64,000 nucleotides of DNA from an uncultured Microcaldota archaeon (lineage in GTDB: Archaea; Micrarchaeota; Micrarchaeia; Norongarragalinales; CAINOH01): contig CAINOH010000023.1 of NCBI GenBank assembly GCA_903851445.1, positions 74,518 through 138,517 on the forward strand, in the 5' to 3' direction. The position numbers were made by a program, and so were the translations under genes. Below the pieces are notes generated by a model. That model worked only from the letters and a program-made list of their open reading frames with translations. It did no database searches and was not told the DNA's origin. Numbering within the stretch: position 1 is the stretch's first letter; the number at the start of each line of letters is the position of its first letter. Shown one piece after another: positions 51,296 through 59,138 of the stretch.

Positions 51296-51964
51296 ATGGA
51301 GACAAAATCACTTATCCTTAACTTCAAAGCCTACGACGAGAGCGCCGGCGCAAAAGGAGAGTCGCTTGCGAAAACCGCAGAGAAAGTCGCATCCGACCTA
51401 GGCGTCAGCATAATCATCGCACCGCCCGTAGTCTGCTCGTATTACGCGCGGCTTGTGAAGATTCCCGTGTTCGGCCAGACAGCTGAGATGCTCGAGCCTG
51501 GCGCGCGCACCGGCCACGTCACAATCGAGTCGATGAAGCAGTGCGGCCTGCAGGGAACTCTTATCAACCACTCCGAATGCAGGGCAAGCGAGGAGCAGGT
51601 CAAGTGGATTTGCGAACGCGCAAGAAAAGTCGGCTTTGACGTTTGTGTCTGCGCAAAGGACGTGCCCGAGGCAGTCAAGCTTGCGCAATACAACCCGACA
51701 GCAATCGCTGTTGAACCACCCGAACTGATTGGAAGCGGAATCTCAGTCAGCTCAGCAAGGCCGGAGATTGTCAGCGAGTCTGTTGCTGCAATCAAGAAAG
51801 TCAGCCCGAGCACGCTCGCGCTTGTCGGAGCCGGAGTAAGCAACGCAAACGACGTCGCAACCTCACTCAAGCTCGGCGCGGAAGGCGTTCTTCTTGCCTC
51901 GGCTTTTGTCAAGGCCAAGGACCCCGAAGCGTGGCTGAGGGACGTTGCGAAGGAACTGGTTTAG
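51296..51964 (+). CDS. tpiA: Triosephosphate isomerase, archaeal type
   Basis: 222 aa, the short archaeal form (bacterial enzymes are about 250). Interconverts dihydroxyacetone phosphate and glyceraldehyde 3-phosphate. Active-site residues are Asn9 and Lys11 (LNFKAYDES), His92 (INHSECR) and Glu140 (AVEPPELIGSG); phosphate-binding VGAGVSNANDV follows. With fba and glpX it supplies the lower gluconeogenic path. It reads away from the GPN-like gene. Confidence 0.95.
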   Translation: METKSLILNFKAYDESAGAKGESLAKTAEKVASDLGVSIIIAPPVVCSYYARLVKIPVFGQTAEMLEPGARTGHVTIESMKQCGLQGTLINHSECRASEEQVKWICERARKVGFDVCVCAKDVPEAVKLAQYNPTAIAVEPPELIGSGISVSSARPEIVSESVAAIKKVSPSTLALVGAGVSNANDVATSLKLGAEGVLLASAFVKAKDPEAWLRDVAKELV

Positions 51965-51988
51965 AAGAAAAAAAGAAAAGAAAAAAAA
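51963..51988 (-). terminator. T-rich terminator after the 241-aa anchored protein
   Basis: The minus strand directly after the stop at 51989 reads TTTTTTTT, CTTTTC, TTTTTTTC. The convergent tpiA ends beside it. Confidence 0.5.
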
Positions 51989-52714
51989 TCAGTTCGGCTC
52001 AAGATAGGTCTTGTCTGGGTAAGTTCCGACAAAGTGCGCCTTGCCATCCACTATCTCGAACTTATCAACCGACACGCCGGGGTTCTTCGAGATTATGGTG
52101 GATGCGATTGCCGCAAGCGTCCCGCTTGGGAGCTGGTCCTTGGACACGTCGAGGTTGCCGATTTTTACCGCCGAAAGGTCAGTTGAAAGCACATTGTTGG
52201 TCATGCTCACGGTCCCCTTTGCATAGAACGCCGCCTCGCCGGGAAGGTACTTTGCAATGTTGAGCACCTTGTCGATGTCGGCCTGCGGGATTCTGATTGC
52301 AGTAAGGTAGTCCCTTGCCTTTGGGATGGAAATCCTTCCTGAAACCTCGACTGTGTTGTCCGCGTTTATCTTGACCTGCACGTCCCTTATCGGGTCGTAC
52401 TTGTAGTTGCGGGCGTTCTGCGCAGCAGTGATTTCCTCCTCAGTAAGGATGGTGTCGACGTGGTGGCTGCCCTCAAGCTTTATGCTCCCGATAGGGCCGC
52501 CCGTACCTGCGAATGTGGTTTCGTTGTTGCCAATCTTGGACGTCGCGCTTTGCGCATCGGCCGCTGACGGGTGGATTCCGAGGTCGCGAGGACCTGCGCC
52601 CATCAAGTCGGACAAGCCGGGCACGAAGCCCAGGTAGCCCAATATGAGCACTACGAGTACAACTACGAGGCCTATTGCCTGCAATATTCCGCCGATCAAA
52701 CCACGTTCCATCAT
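51989..52714 (-). CDS. Membrane-anchored extracellular protein, 241 aa
   Basis: The ATG at 52714 was chosen because AGGGGGT lies 5-10 nt upstream; the longer frame to 52774 would overlap argS. One transmembrane helix (ILQAIGLVVVLVVLILGYLGF) is followed by an outside domain of about 205 residues with repeated beta strands (VQVKINADNTVEVSGRISIP, AAFYAKGTVSMTNNVLSTDL, VDKFEIVDGKAHFVGTYPD). The strand pattern resembles AsmA/LEA-like lipid- or matrix-facing domains, but no family is claimed. It directly follows argS and may share its transcript. Confidence 0.62.
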   Translation of the reverse strand: MMERGLIGGILQAIGLVVVLVVLILGYLGFVPGLSDLMGAGPRDLGIHPSAADAQSATSKIGNNETTFAGTGGPIGSIKLEGSHHVDTILTEEEITAAQNARNYKYDPIRDVQVKINADNTVEVSGRISIPKARDYLTAIRIPQADIDKVLNIAKYLPGEAAFYAKGTVSMTNNVLSTDLSAVKIGNLDVSKDQLPSGTLAAIASTIISKNPGVSVDKFEIVDGKAHFVGTYPDKTYLEPN

Positions 52715-52754
52715 ATTACCCCCTATGAAATATTCTAATGAATTGAAACTAAAC

Positions 52755-54515
52755 CTACATCTTGACCGGGACAACTATTCCCAGAAGCGCGAGCGCATTT
52801 TCAAGCGCGGACACTGTCGCTGCGACAAGCATCAGGCGCAGTTGCTTCTTTTCCTCGCTTTCCGCCTCGAGCACCGGGCTTGACGAGTAAAAAGTCGAGA
52901 ACGCTGCAGCCACCTTGAGCGCATAGTCGCAGACCTGGTGCGGTGCCATTGAGATTGCGGCTGAGCGAACTGCCTGTGGGTATTGCGCAATCATCTTCGC
53001 AAGCTCGCGCTCGTCTTTTGACAATGGCGTTGCAGAAGGAACGGTTGCTGCGGCCTTGGCAGCTGGTGCGGTTGCATCATAGCCTGCCTTCCTCAGGATG
53101 TTCTTTGCGCGCACAACAGTATATTGCAAGTATGCGCCGGTGTCGCCTTCGAAGCTCACCGCCTTCTGCATCGAGAAGTTGATGTTCTTCTCAGCTGACA
53201 CGCGCAGTATGCCGAACTTCAGCGAGCCCACCCCGACTGCGAACGCGATTTTCTTCGCATCCTCTGAAGAGTAGCCGCGGTCCTTGATTTGGGCAAGAGC
53301 AAGTTCTTCCGCATCGTCAAGCACGTCCTCAAGCAGAAGCACGTTGCCCTTTCTTGAAGAGAGCTTGACTCCGCCTTCAAGGAAGACAAGGCCGAAGCCG
53401 ATGTGGAAAAGCCGCGAGGCCCACTCGCGGCCCGTCAGTTCAAGAAGCTTGAACACCTGCCGGAAGTGCGTGTTCTGCTCGGACGCCGTGACTATGACGC
53501 TCTTGTCGAAGTGGTATTTTTCCCAGCGCCATTCCGCAAACCCCATGTCGCGGGTCGAGTAGAGCGTGGTGCCGTTCGAGCGCAAGATAATCAGGTTCGG
53601 AAGGGTCGACTTTTCCTCAAGAAGGCCAACGGTCTCGCCCTTTTCGTCCTTCCTTGCAAGGCCCTTTGCCTCTGCCTCGGCAACAAGCCCCTTTCCCACT
53701 GGAACAAATTCACTGTCAAAAACCGACTCGTCGAAGTTGACTCCAAGCCGCTCGTAATTTACTTCGAAAGGCGCAACCGTGAGCTTGCGGATTAATTCAA
53801 GGTTCTTTTGGATTGCGGGTTCGCCGTTCTCCATGAACGCCACGTACTGCTGCTCCTTCGCCTTCATTTCCGGGTCCTCTTCGATTTTCTTGGTAATCTC
53901 CACGTAGTAATTGAGCACGTCCTTTTCCGTCTTGAGGCGTTCCGGGCCGAACGTGTCAACAGCCAAAAGGATTCCCGCAACCTGCGCTCCAGCCTCGCAC
54001 AGGTAATTCATGCGCACGACGTTGTACCCCGCTGCTGAAAGCAAGTTGGCAACCGAGTCGCCGAGTATGGTGGAGCGTATGTGGCCTATGTGCATCGGCT
54101 TACCCACGTTGGGAGAGGAATACTCGACAATCGCGGTCTTTCCTGAAAAATCGGAAAATGAACCGAAAGCATTGGATGCTGCGGCCTGGCTTGCGGCTTG
54201 CAAGAAGAATCCGTCGGAAAGGATGAAGTTGACGTAGCCGTTGGCTGCAACCACCTTTGCAATGTAGGGTGCTTTTTGTGCGTTCGCAGACAAGGCATCC
54301 AGTATTTTTTTTGCCACCTGCTCGGCAATGTCCTTCGGTGCTTTGTCTGCCTTCTTTGAAAGCACGAAAGCGACGGTGCAAGACAAGTCCGCGTCAGCAG
54401 TCTTTGAAGGCTCGACTTTGACATCTTCCTCCTTTACTGCAAACCCGCAAGCGACGAGGCTCGTAGCGAGAAGCCGCCTGGCCTCCAAGACTGTCGAGTT
54501 GTAAGCGTAATCCAT
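52755..54515 (-). CDS. argS: Arginyl-tRNA synthetase
   Basis: 586 aa from the ATG at 54515; an upstream in-frame ATG at 54602 was rejected because a TATA-like TTAAAATAAT lies between them near 54556-54565. Charges tRNA-Arg. The N-terminal add-1 domain (1-110) is followed by SSPNVGKPMHIGH (HIGH box 142-145), GLVFLEGGVKLSSRKGN in place of KMSKS, and an all-helical DALR anticodon-binding C-terminus with APHQVCDYALKVAAAFSTF and the terminal LLGIVVPVKM typical of the family. Confidence 0.95.
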   Translation of the reverse strand: MDYAYNSTVLEARRLLATSLVACGFAVKEEDVKVEPSKTADADLSCTVAFVLSKKADKAPKDIAEQVAKKILDALSANAQKAPYIAKVVAANGYVNFILSDGFFLQAASQAAASNAFGSFSDFSGKTAIVEYSSPNVGKPMHIGHIRSTILGDSVANLLSAAGYNVVRMNYLCEAGAQVAGILLAVDTFGPERLKTEKDVLNYYVEITKKIEEDPEMKAKEQQYVAFMENGEPAIQKNLELIRKLTVAPFEVNYERLGVNFDESVFDSEFVPVGKGLVAEAEAKGLARKDEKGETVGLLEEKSTLPNLIILRSNGTTLYSTRDMGFAEWRWEKYHFDKSVIVTASEQNTHFRQVFKLLELTGREWASRLFHIGFGLVFLEGGVKLSSRKGNVLLLEDVLDDAEELALAQIKDRGYSSEDAKKIAFAVGVGSLKFGILRVSAEKNINFSMQKAVSFEGDTGAYLQYTVVRAKNILRKAGYDATAPAAKAAATVPSATPLSKDERELAKMIAQYPQAVRSAAISMAPHQVCDYALKVAAAFSTFYSSSPVLEAESEEKKQLRLMLVAATVSALENALALLGIVVPVKM

Positions 54516-54693
54516 AGCGCTTGTTACCCTGTTGATATGAACTTTAGCCGGGTTGATTATTTTAACCCGTGCGGCATCCGCAAGGCAGCCGGATGCTATC
54601 ATTCAAGGCCGCCCTGAAAACGACTGCAGGGCATTAACCCATCCCGTTTAAATTTCTGTCCGCACCCAAAATTATTCCGCATTCTCTAATGAT

Positions 54694-54766
54694 GCCTTGG
54701 TAGCTCAGCTGGTAGAGCGACTGACTGTTAATCAGTAGGTCACAGGTTCGAGTCCTGTCCAAGGCG
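54694..54766 (+). tRNA. tRNA-Asn (GTT)
   Basis: Acceptor GCCTTGG (54694-54700) pairs with CCAAGGC (54759-54765), G73 discriminator. D arm GCTC/GAGC, anticodon stem ACTGA/TCAGT with loop CTGTTAA (anticodon GTT), T arm CAGG-type with GGTTCGAGTCC. No intron and no encoded CCA. A TTTAAATT box lies about 45 nt upstream and a CTTTTTAC terminator follows directly. Confidence 0.96.
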
Positions 54767-54827
54767 CTTTTTACAAACGAGCCAGCGCAAGCAAGAATCG
54801 GACAGCATTTCCGAACACTTTTTAATG

Positions 54828-54890
54828 GTTCTCAAATAGAACATGTGTTATATGAAGAAACCGATTGTTCTAAAAAAGGAACATGTGTTC
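54828..54890 (+). promoter_or_regulatory. Operator-like repeats at the second wHTH-MNT gene
   Basis: GTTCT (54828-54832) and AGAAC (54838-54842) form an inverted repeat. GAACATGTGTT (54839-54849) spans the first start codon and recurs as the near-perfect palindrome GAACATGTGTTC at 54879-54890 inside the gene; GTTC also occurs at 54867. A TATA-like TTTTTAATGG lies at 54819-54828. Confidence 0.5.
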
Positions 54891-55436
54891 GCAAAGGAAG
54901 TCGCCGCGCAGAAAGTGCTATACGTCCTGTCGAAATACCCAGACAAGGAGTTCAGCCTGAGCGACCTTGCAAAGGAATCCGGGGTTGCGAAGGCCAACAT
55001 CGGCGGCTTCATCAGGGCACTTGAGGCGGAACGGATTATCAAAGTCGAACGGCTGAGCAAGATATGGAGAATCAGTGCAAATCGTGAAAACCCCGGCTTT
55101 CTGAAAGCAAAAATCTTGCTGAACCTCGAACACATCTATACGACGGGACTCACCGAAATATTGAACGAGCATTATCACAACCCCAAGGCAATCGTGCTGT
55201 TCGGAAGCTACCGCAAGGGAGAGGACATTTCAGGTTCCGACATAGACATCGCCATAGAAAAGGATGACGTGAAGGAATACACAACTGTTAGGCTTAACGA
55301 ACTCTTAAATCTTGAAAAACGGCTCGACCGAAAAATCCAGGTTCACCTGTTTAACCGGAAATCAGTTGACGTAAACCTTTTCAACAACATCGCCAACGGG
55401 ATAGTATTATCAGGTTTTCTCGAGGTCAAACCGTGA
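54843..55436 (+). CDS. Winged-helix plus MNT nucleotidyltransferase antitoxin (second module)
   Basis: 197 aa (or 194 from the ATG at 54852). The N-terminal winged helix (KVLYVLSKYPDKEFSLSDLA, then GVAKANIGGFIRALEAERII) precedes an MNT domain with IVLFGSYRKGEDISGSDIDI: the GS pair and two Asp are intact. It is a distant paralogue of the 5982 gene with the same architecture, about 20 residues longer. The start of the HEPN gene overlaps its stop by 4 nt (GTGA). Expected role: AMP-transferring antitoxin and autorepressor of a type VII-like toxin-antitoxin pair. Confidence 0.83.
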   Translation: MCYMKKPIVLKKEHVFAKEVAAQKVLYVLSKYPDKEFSLSDLAKESGVAKANIGGFIRALEAERIIKVERLSKIWRISANRENPGFLKAKILLNLEHIYTTGLTEILNEHYHNPKAIVLFGSYRKGEDISGSDIDIAIEKDDVKEYTTVRLNELLNLEKRLDRKIQVHLFNRKSVDVNLFNNIANGIVLSGFLEVKP

Positions 55437-55858
55437 ACAAGGAACGAATCACGTCACTTGTCAATGAAGGCAAACTGCGTCCGCGCCAGCCAGACCCGGC
55501 CCTTGCAAAATCGCTCATAACCTCGGCCAAGACCACGGCCGCAGTAGCCCTTTCCATAAAGTTAGAAGAACAGAGCGCCACGGTGATTTTCCGCGAAATC
55601 TACGAGGCCATCAGGCAACTTGGCGAGGCGCGTTGGATTCTCCTTGGCTACCAGCCGGACAACCACGAGGTCAGCTTGGAGTCCCTTTCGGACCTTGACA
55701 TCAAAAACAAAGTCAAGCTAAACTACATTGACAGGTTCCGAAAGATAAGAAATGATGCAAACTACCGCGGGTTTTCGGTGTCGGAATCGCAGGCAAGGGA
55801 AATGCTTGGGTTCTGGAAAGCCTGTGGCGGCGAGATAATCGAAAAAATCTCGAAATGA
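55433..55858 (+). CDS. HEPN-domain protein, putative toxin (second module)
   Basis: 141 aa from a GTG that overlaps the upstream stop. Helical, with GYQPDNHEVSLESL (His78) and the motif DRFRKIRNDANYRGF (Arg106-Asn107, Tyr111), corresponding to the R-x4-6-H site of HEPN RNases but with Tyr in place of His, as in the first module. A 25-residue N-terminal segment resembles a helix used in dimerisation. The two HEPN proteins share only these motifs by eye, so duplication is old or the modules were acquired separately. Confidence 0.78.
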   Translation: MNKERITSLVNEGKLRPRQPDPALAKSLITSAKTTAAVALSIKLEEQSATVIFREIYEAIRQLGEARWILLGYQPDNHEVSLESLSDLDIKNKVKLNYIDRFRKIRNDANYRGFSVSESQAREMLGFWKACGGEIIEKISK

Positions 55859-55897
55859 CGGAAGCGCTTATTAGCAGGATTATCGCATATTATTGCG

Positions 55898-55911
55898 TGC
55901 GCGAAAGCGCA
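55898..55911 (+). other. GNRA-capped hairpin upstream of the CDF gene
   Basis: TGCGC-GAAA-GCGCA is a perfect five-pair stem with a GAAA tetraloop, 21 nt before the ATG at 55933. It could be part of a short leader RNA; nothing else supports a function. Confidence 0.35.
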
Positions 55912-55932
55912 ACGGTGCCGTAACCGACACAG

Positions 55933-56805
55933 ATGGAAAAACTCAAGGCAGCTTCATATTCCATATACGTAAACGTCGCACTGACTGCGGCCAAGCTCGC
56001 GGTGGGACTCCTCACCGGAAGCATCGGCATCTTCGCCGAGTTTTTGCACTCGCTTTTTGACCTAATCGCATCCGGCTTTGCCTATATCGGGATTTACAAG
56101 GCGCAGCAGCCGCCCGACGAGACGCACCCGTACGGCCACGAAAAGTTCGAGAACCTCTCCTCGCTATTGCAGACTGCCCTCATATTCATCACAGCCCTCT
56201 GGGTGGCCTACGAGGCGGTAATGCGGCTTTACCACCCGCGGGCAATAGAATCGTCGGAGTTGGGCATTGCAGTAATGGCTGCAGCGCTCGTACTGGATTG
56301 GTTCATCTCAAAATACCTGCACGACGTGAGCAAGAGGGAAGGTAGCGTCGCCCTTGAAGCTGACGCATACCACTTCACAAGCGACCTGTGGAGCACAACC
56401 GCAGTCATAATCGGCCTCGTGTGCGCAAAACTCGGCTTCCTGCAGGGCGACTCGATTGCCGCGCTCATAGTGGCTGCGATGATGGTCAAGCTATCTTACA
56501 ATCTTGGGATGAAGACGCTTGGGGTTCTGTTGGACAAGGGAGCGACCGAAGATGAGATTGAAAGGATAGCGGTCATACTCGCCAAGGAGCCCCAAATAAA
56601 AGGCTACCACAAGCTGCGCACGCGGCACATGGGCTCGCGGCTAGTCATCGACATGCACATCCTTGTTGATGACCAACTTTCCTTAAGCAAGGCGCACGCA
56701 ATAGCGAACAAAATCGAGGGCAGGATAACCCAGAAGGTCCCAGGAGTCAAGGACGTGACCATCCACGTCGAGCCTTTTGAGGAAGAAGTTGGAAAGAAAG
56801 AATAG
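55933..56805 (+). CDS. Cation diffusion facilitator (Zn/Fe/Mn exporter)
   Basis: 290 aa. Six transmembrane helices and a cytoplasmic C-terminal ferredoxin-like domain (about 205-285). The transport-site residues are His39 and Asp43 in HSLFD (helix 2) and His147 and Asp151 in HFTSD (helix 5), the HxxxD/HxxxD arrangement common in FieF-like archaeal members; PYGHEKFE near residue 66-73 is the usual loop after helix 2. Exports a divalent metal in exchange for protons. Metal identity cannot be fixed: HD-HD is linked to Zn/Cd in some members. Confidence 0.92.
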   Translation: MEKLKAASYSIYVNVALTAAKLAVGLLTGSIGIFAEFLHSLFDLIASGFAYIGIYKAQQPPDETHPYGHEKFENLSSLLQTALIFITALWVAYEAVMRLYHPRAIESSELGIAVMAAALVLDWFISKYLHDVSKREGSVALEADAYHFTSDLWSTTAVIIGLVCAKLGFLQGDSIAALIVAAMMVKLSYNLGMKTLGVLLDKGATEDEIERIAVILAKEPQIKGYHKLRTRHMGSRLVIDMHILVDDQLSLSKAHAIANKIEGRITQKVPGVKDVTIHVEPFEEEVGKKE

Positions 56806-56843
56806 GCAAGAGCGCAATTAGGCGTGCGTTTTTTGTTTTTCGC

Positions 56844-57875
56844 TCAAATCATGAACCCGTACGCATCCTCAATCATCCCGATTCCGTCCTGTTTTGCCTT
56901 GCCCTTGAACACGAAGTCAGTGCACTCCACCAGATATTCGTCGTAGTGGAACTCGCCCCTGCCCCTTAGCATGAACGGCTTGAATGCGTAGGTCTTCAGG
57001 TACGCGACAAAGCCGTCGCCTTCAAGCAGCCATCGGTCGCTTTCCAATTTCCGAAAGCGCGAGCCTGTAAGATTATAGGTCTTCCCGGAAGCAAGACGGT
57101 AGATGCTGGTGCTCAGCACGCGGTATTCGACACTTCGCACGCCAAGACGGGCGACGAACACGTCAAGAACGGACTTGTCCTTAAAGACAACCCGCAGCCA
57201 GTTCCAGGGGATGAACGGCGCCACGACCACCACTTTCTGCACGTAGCCGACTCCCTTGAAGGCCTTGCCGTCGATTGTTCCCTTTGCATCAAGGTACATG
57301 TTCAAAAGGCCGACGCCAAGGTCCTGTGCGGTGCACGGGTGCGCCTCGTAAACGATGCCCTTCTTGGGCTTGGTAAAATGCAGGCGCGTCCTCCTGTCAA
57401 CGACCAAGTCGTAAGACGGGTAGGCGCCGGAAAAGGTGAATGCCTCGGTCCTGAGCAGGCCCTTGGAACTTTCAAGCAGGACAGACTTGTCAAGGAACAC
57501 TTTCTTTTTGTTGGAATAGAACCATCCGACTGCTGCAACTTCCCCGCGCTTTGCCTCGTGGCTGTTGACCGACGCCTTTGCGTCCGAACAGCCGAACGTG
57601 AGCACGAGCTGCGCCTTGTCGCCCTGCGTTGAGACGACGTCGATGAACCAGTACTCCTTGCCGCCGGGGATGAGCTCCTCGCGTGCGAAGAAGAAGTCGT
57701 CAAGCCCGCCGAAGTCCTGCGCCTTGAGCATCTTTGCCAGCGACTTTGCAACCCGCGTTGTTCGCGCAAGGCCCGTGCGGAGCATCCTCTGCGGGTTCTT
57801 GTAAAAACCCTTGCCGATTGCGTTCGCATTCTTCAGTTCGGACTCAAGCCGGCGCACGATGTCGTTTGTCTTCAT
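56844..57875 (-). CDS. Uncharacterised lipocalin-like beta protein, 343 aa
   Basis: The ATG at 57875 was chosen; a GTG nine bases upstream at 57884 is possible, and a TATA-like TTTAAATTTCCC lies near 57906-57917. After a basic helical N-terminus (RMLRTGLARTTRVAKSLAKML), the protein is beta-rich with segments EYWFIDVVSTQGDKAQLVLTFG, SYDLVVDRRTRLHF and EFHYDEYLVECTDF. The pattern resembles AttH/CrtC-like double-lipocalin folds; this is a guess. No signal peptide, so probably cytoplasmic. No catalytic motif recognised. Confidence 0.6.
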   Translation of the reverse strand: MKTNDIVRRLESELKNANAIGKGFYKNPQRMLRTGLARTTRVAKSLAKMLKAQDFGGLDDFFFAREELIPGGKEYWFIDVVSTQGDKAQLVLTFGCSDAKASVNSHEAKRGEVAAVGWFYSNKKKVFLDKSVLLESSKGLLRTEAFTFSGAYPSYDLVVDRRTRLHFTKPKKGIVYEAHPCTAQDLGVGLLNMYLDAKGTIDGKAFKGVGYVQKVVVVAPFIPWNWLRVVFKDKSVLDVFVARLGVRSVEYRVLSTSIYRLASGKTYNLTGSRFRKLESDRWLLEGDGFVAYLKTYAFKPFMLRGRGEFHYDEYLVECTDFVFKGKAKQDGIGMIEDAYGFMI

Positions 57876-57937
57876 GAAAACCACTGAACTGCTATTACGC
57901 TCTTGGGAAATTTAAACAGTTAGAACAAGGGAAAAAG

Positions 57938-58042
57938 TGCGGCTGCCGGGAATCGAACCCGGGCTTCAAGCTTGGGAAGCTCGCGTCATACCGTTTGAGC
58001 CTGCCCCCAGTTGCCGATGCGGTAAAAGGAGTCTACAGCCGC
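57938..58042 (-). tRNA. tRNA-Gly (CCC) with a D-arm intron
   Basis: Acceptor GCGGCTG (58036-58042) pairs with CAGCCGC (57939-57945); A73 at 57938. Removing 57999-58032 gives a complete cloverleaf: D stem GTCA/TGAC, D loop AACGGTA, anticodon stem CGAGC/GCTTG with loop TTCCCAA (anticodon CCC), T arm CCGGG-TTCGATT-CCCGG. Exon 1 is only 10 nt. The gene is followed by a CTTTTTCCC terminator. Its 5' ten bases are shared with the 3' end of the LAGLIDADG gene. Confidence 0.93.
57999..58032 (-). other. 34-nt tRNA intron between positions 10 and 11, with bulge-helix-bulge motif
   Basis: Reading the minus strand, CTGT (exon 1) pairs with GCAG (intron end), giving a 4-bp central helix; the 3-nt bulges AGA and GCT flank it on opposite strands, each cut after its second base; the inner helix is CTCC/GGGG. 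This is the canonical substrate of archaeal tRNA splicing endonuclease, and these cut sites give exactly the D stem needed. Confidence 0.85.
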
Positions 58043-59019
58043 ACAGCCGCGATGATAATTGGGCGGGTTACCTTTTTACTGTGAGCCCATTGGGAATACC
58101 TAATAAGGTTTTTGTGGTTGGAAAAGCCGACCTCGCGTGCATAACGATGCACCTCCGCCTGCGTCTGAATCCGTATCGCATTCCCGCCGGATGTTGATGG
58201 GTGGAAACCAAGCCGCTTGATTCCAATCTTGAACAAATTTAGAAGCGATTTGTTAAGGTTCTTGAATTCAATAAGCAGGCGCATATCTTTCCTGCTTTTT
58301 CTAAAAACTCCACCATCAGTGTCCACAAGACCGCGCACAAAACGTCGAGTAAGCTTTTCATTTTCCATGAAAGCGCGGGGAACGCGTATAGTCAGCAATT
58401 TTCTCGCGCCAAGCGGAATCCCCTGTTTTGCGAGAAATGATGCAAGCTCGGTCGAATGGACGAACACGCTAATGCAAGAACCTTTGCACCTTACGAATTT
58501 AGACGGCCTCTTTCCAAAAAGGTTTTCCACAAGAGAACAGACGTAGTCTGCATACTCGTTTTCGCACCGGTTGTTAAGTGTTATTATTATGGTTTTTCTT
58601 TCGATATGCCCGTCTCCGAGGACGATTCCGGCGAATTCAGCAAAATTCGGGGAATTAACTATGCCGAGACGAATCTTTTTCATCCGTTTAATCCCCTGCG
58701 AGCGTAAGCTGTTTTCAATTCCCTTGAGTTGCCCCCAGTTCGGATCCAAATACTCGACAATGGATGAATTATATTCTGCCCTCCGGCCTTTCGAAAGCAT
58801 CCGGACGAGCTTCAAGAAATGCGGTTCTGAAATCGTTGTAAACTCGCGACCCCAAGCGATGCGTGCAGTATACATAGATACGCTCAGTTTCTTCGAAAAC
58901 TCCGGCCACGTAAACCCGCGACAAGCTTTCACCGTTCGGATAAGCTTGACCAGCTTTCCGGGCTTTAACCGTATACGGCGACTATGGCAAGCTCTTATTA
59001 CACGAAAAGGATGAAGCAT
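58033..59019 (-). CDS. LAGLIDADG homing endonuclease
   Basis: 328 aa from the ATG at 59019; the frame opens to 59088 but a TATA-like element (TTTTAACC) near 59038-59045 fits a leaderless start at 59019. The N-terminus (about 20-75) looks like a helix-turn-helix (FTWPEFSKKLSVSMYTARIA). Two LAGLIDADG motifs follow, FAGIVLGDGHIER (129-141) and VRGLVDTDGGVFR (228-240), so it is a monomeric two-domain enzyme with both catalytic acidic residues. Such enzymes cut long specific DNA sites to spread introns or inteins. Unusually it is free-standing: its TAG stop is bases 8-10 of the adjacent tRNA-Gly, ending precisely at the exon-intron junction. Confidence 0.88.
   Translation of the reverse strand: MLHPFRVIRACHSRRIRLKPGKLVKLIRTVKACRGFTWPEFSKKLSVSMYTARIAWGREFTTISEPHFLKLVRMLSKGRRAEYNSSIVEYLDPNWGQLKGIENSLRSQGIKRMKKIRLGIVNSPNFAEFAGIVLGDGHIERKTIIITLNNRCENEYADYVCSLVENLFGKRPSKFVRCKGSCISVFVHSTELASFLAKQGIPLGARKLLTIRVPRAFMENEKLTRRFVRGLVDTDGGVFRKSRKDMRLLIEFKNLNKSLLNLFKIGIKRLGFHPSTSGGNAIRIQTQAEVHRYAREVGFSNHKNLIRYSQWAHSKKVTRPIIIAAVRL
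58035..58050. repeat. 8-bp tandem duplication at the endonuclease/tRNA-Gly junction
   Basis: The plus strand reads ACAGCCGC twice in a row (58035-58042 and 58043-58050); on the coding strand GCGGCTGT is duplicated so that the tRNA 5' acceptor strand is preceded by its own copy inside the endonuclease gene. Confidence 0.8.
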
Positions 59020-59138
59020 AAAAGACAAAATAAGAAACGGGTTAAAAGCGGCCCGGAACCTGCTTTCCGGTGATTGGTAAAATAGCACCTTCGAACTGAA
59101 CCATTAAAGCGTTATTTCACCACAATTATTCGAAGTTG

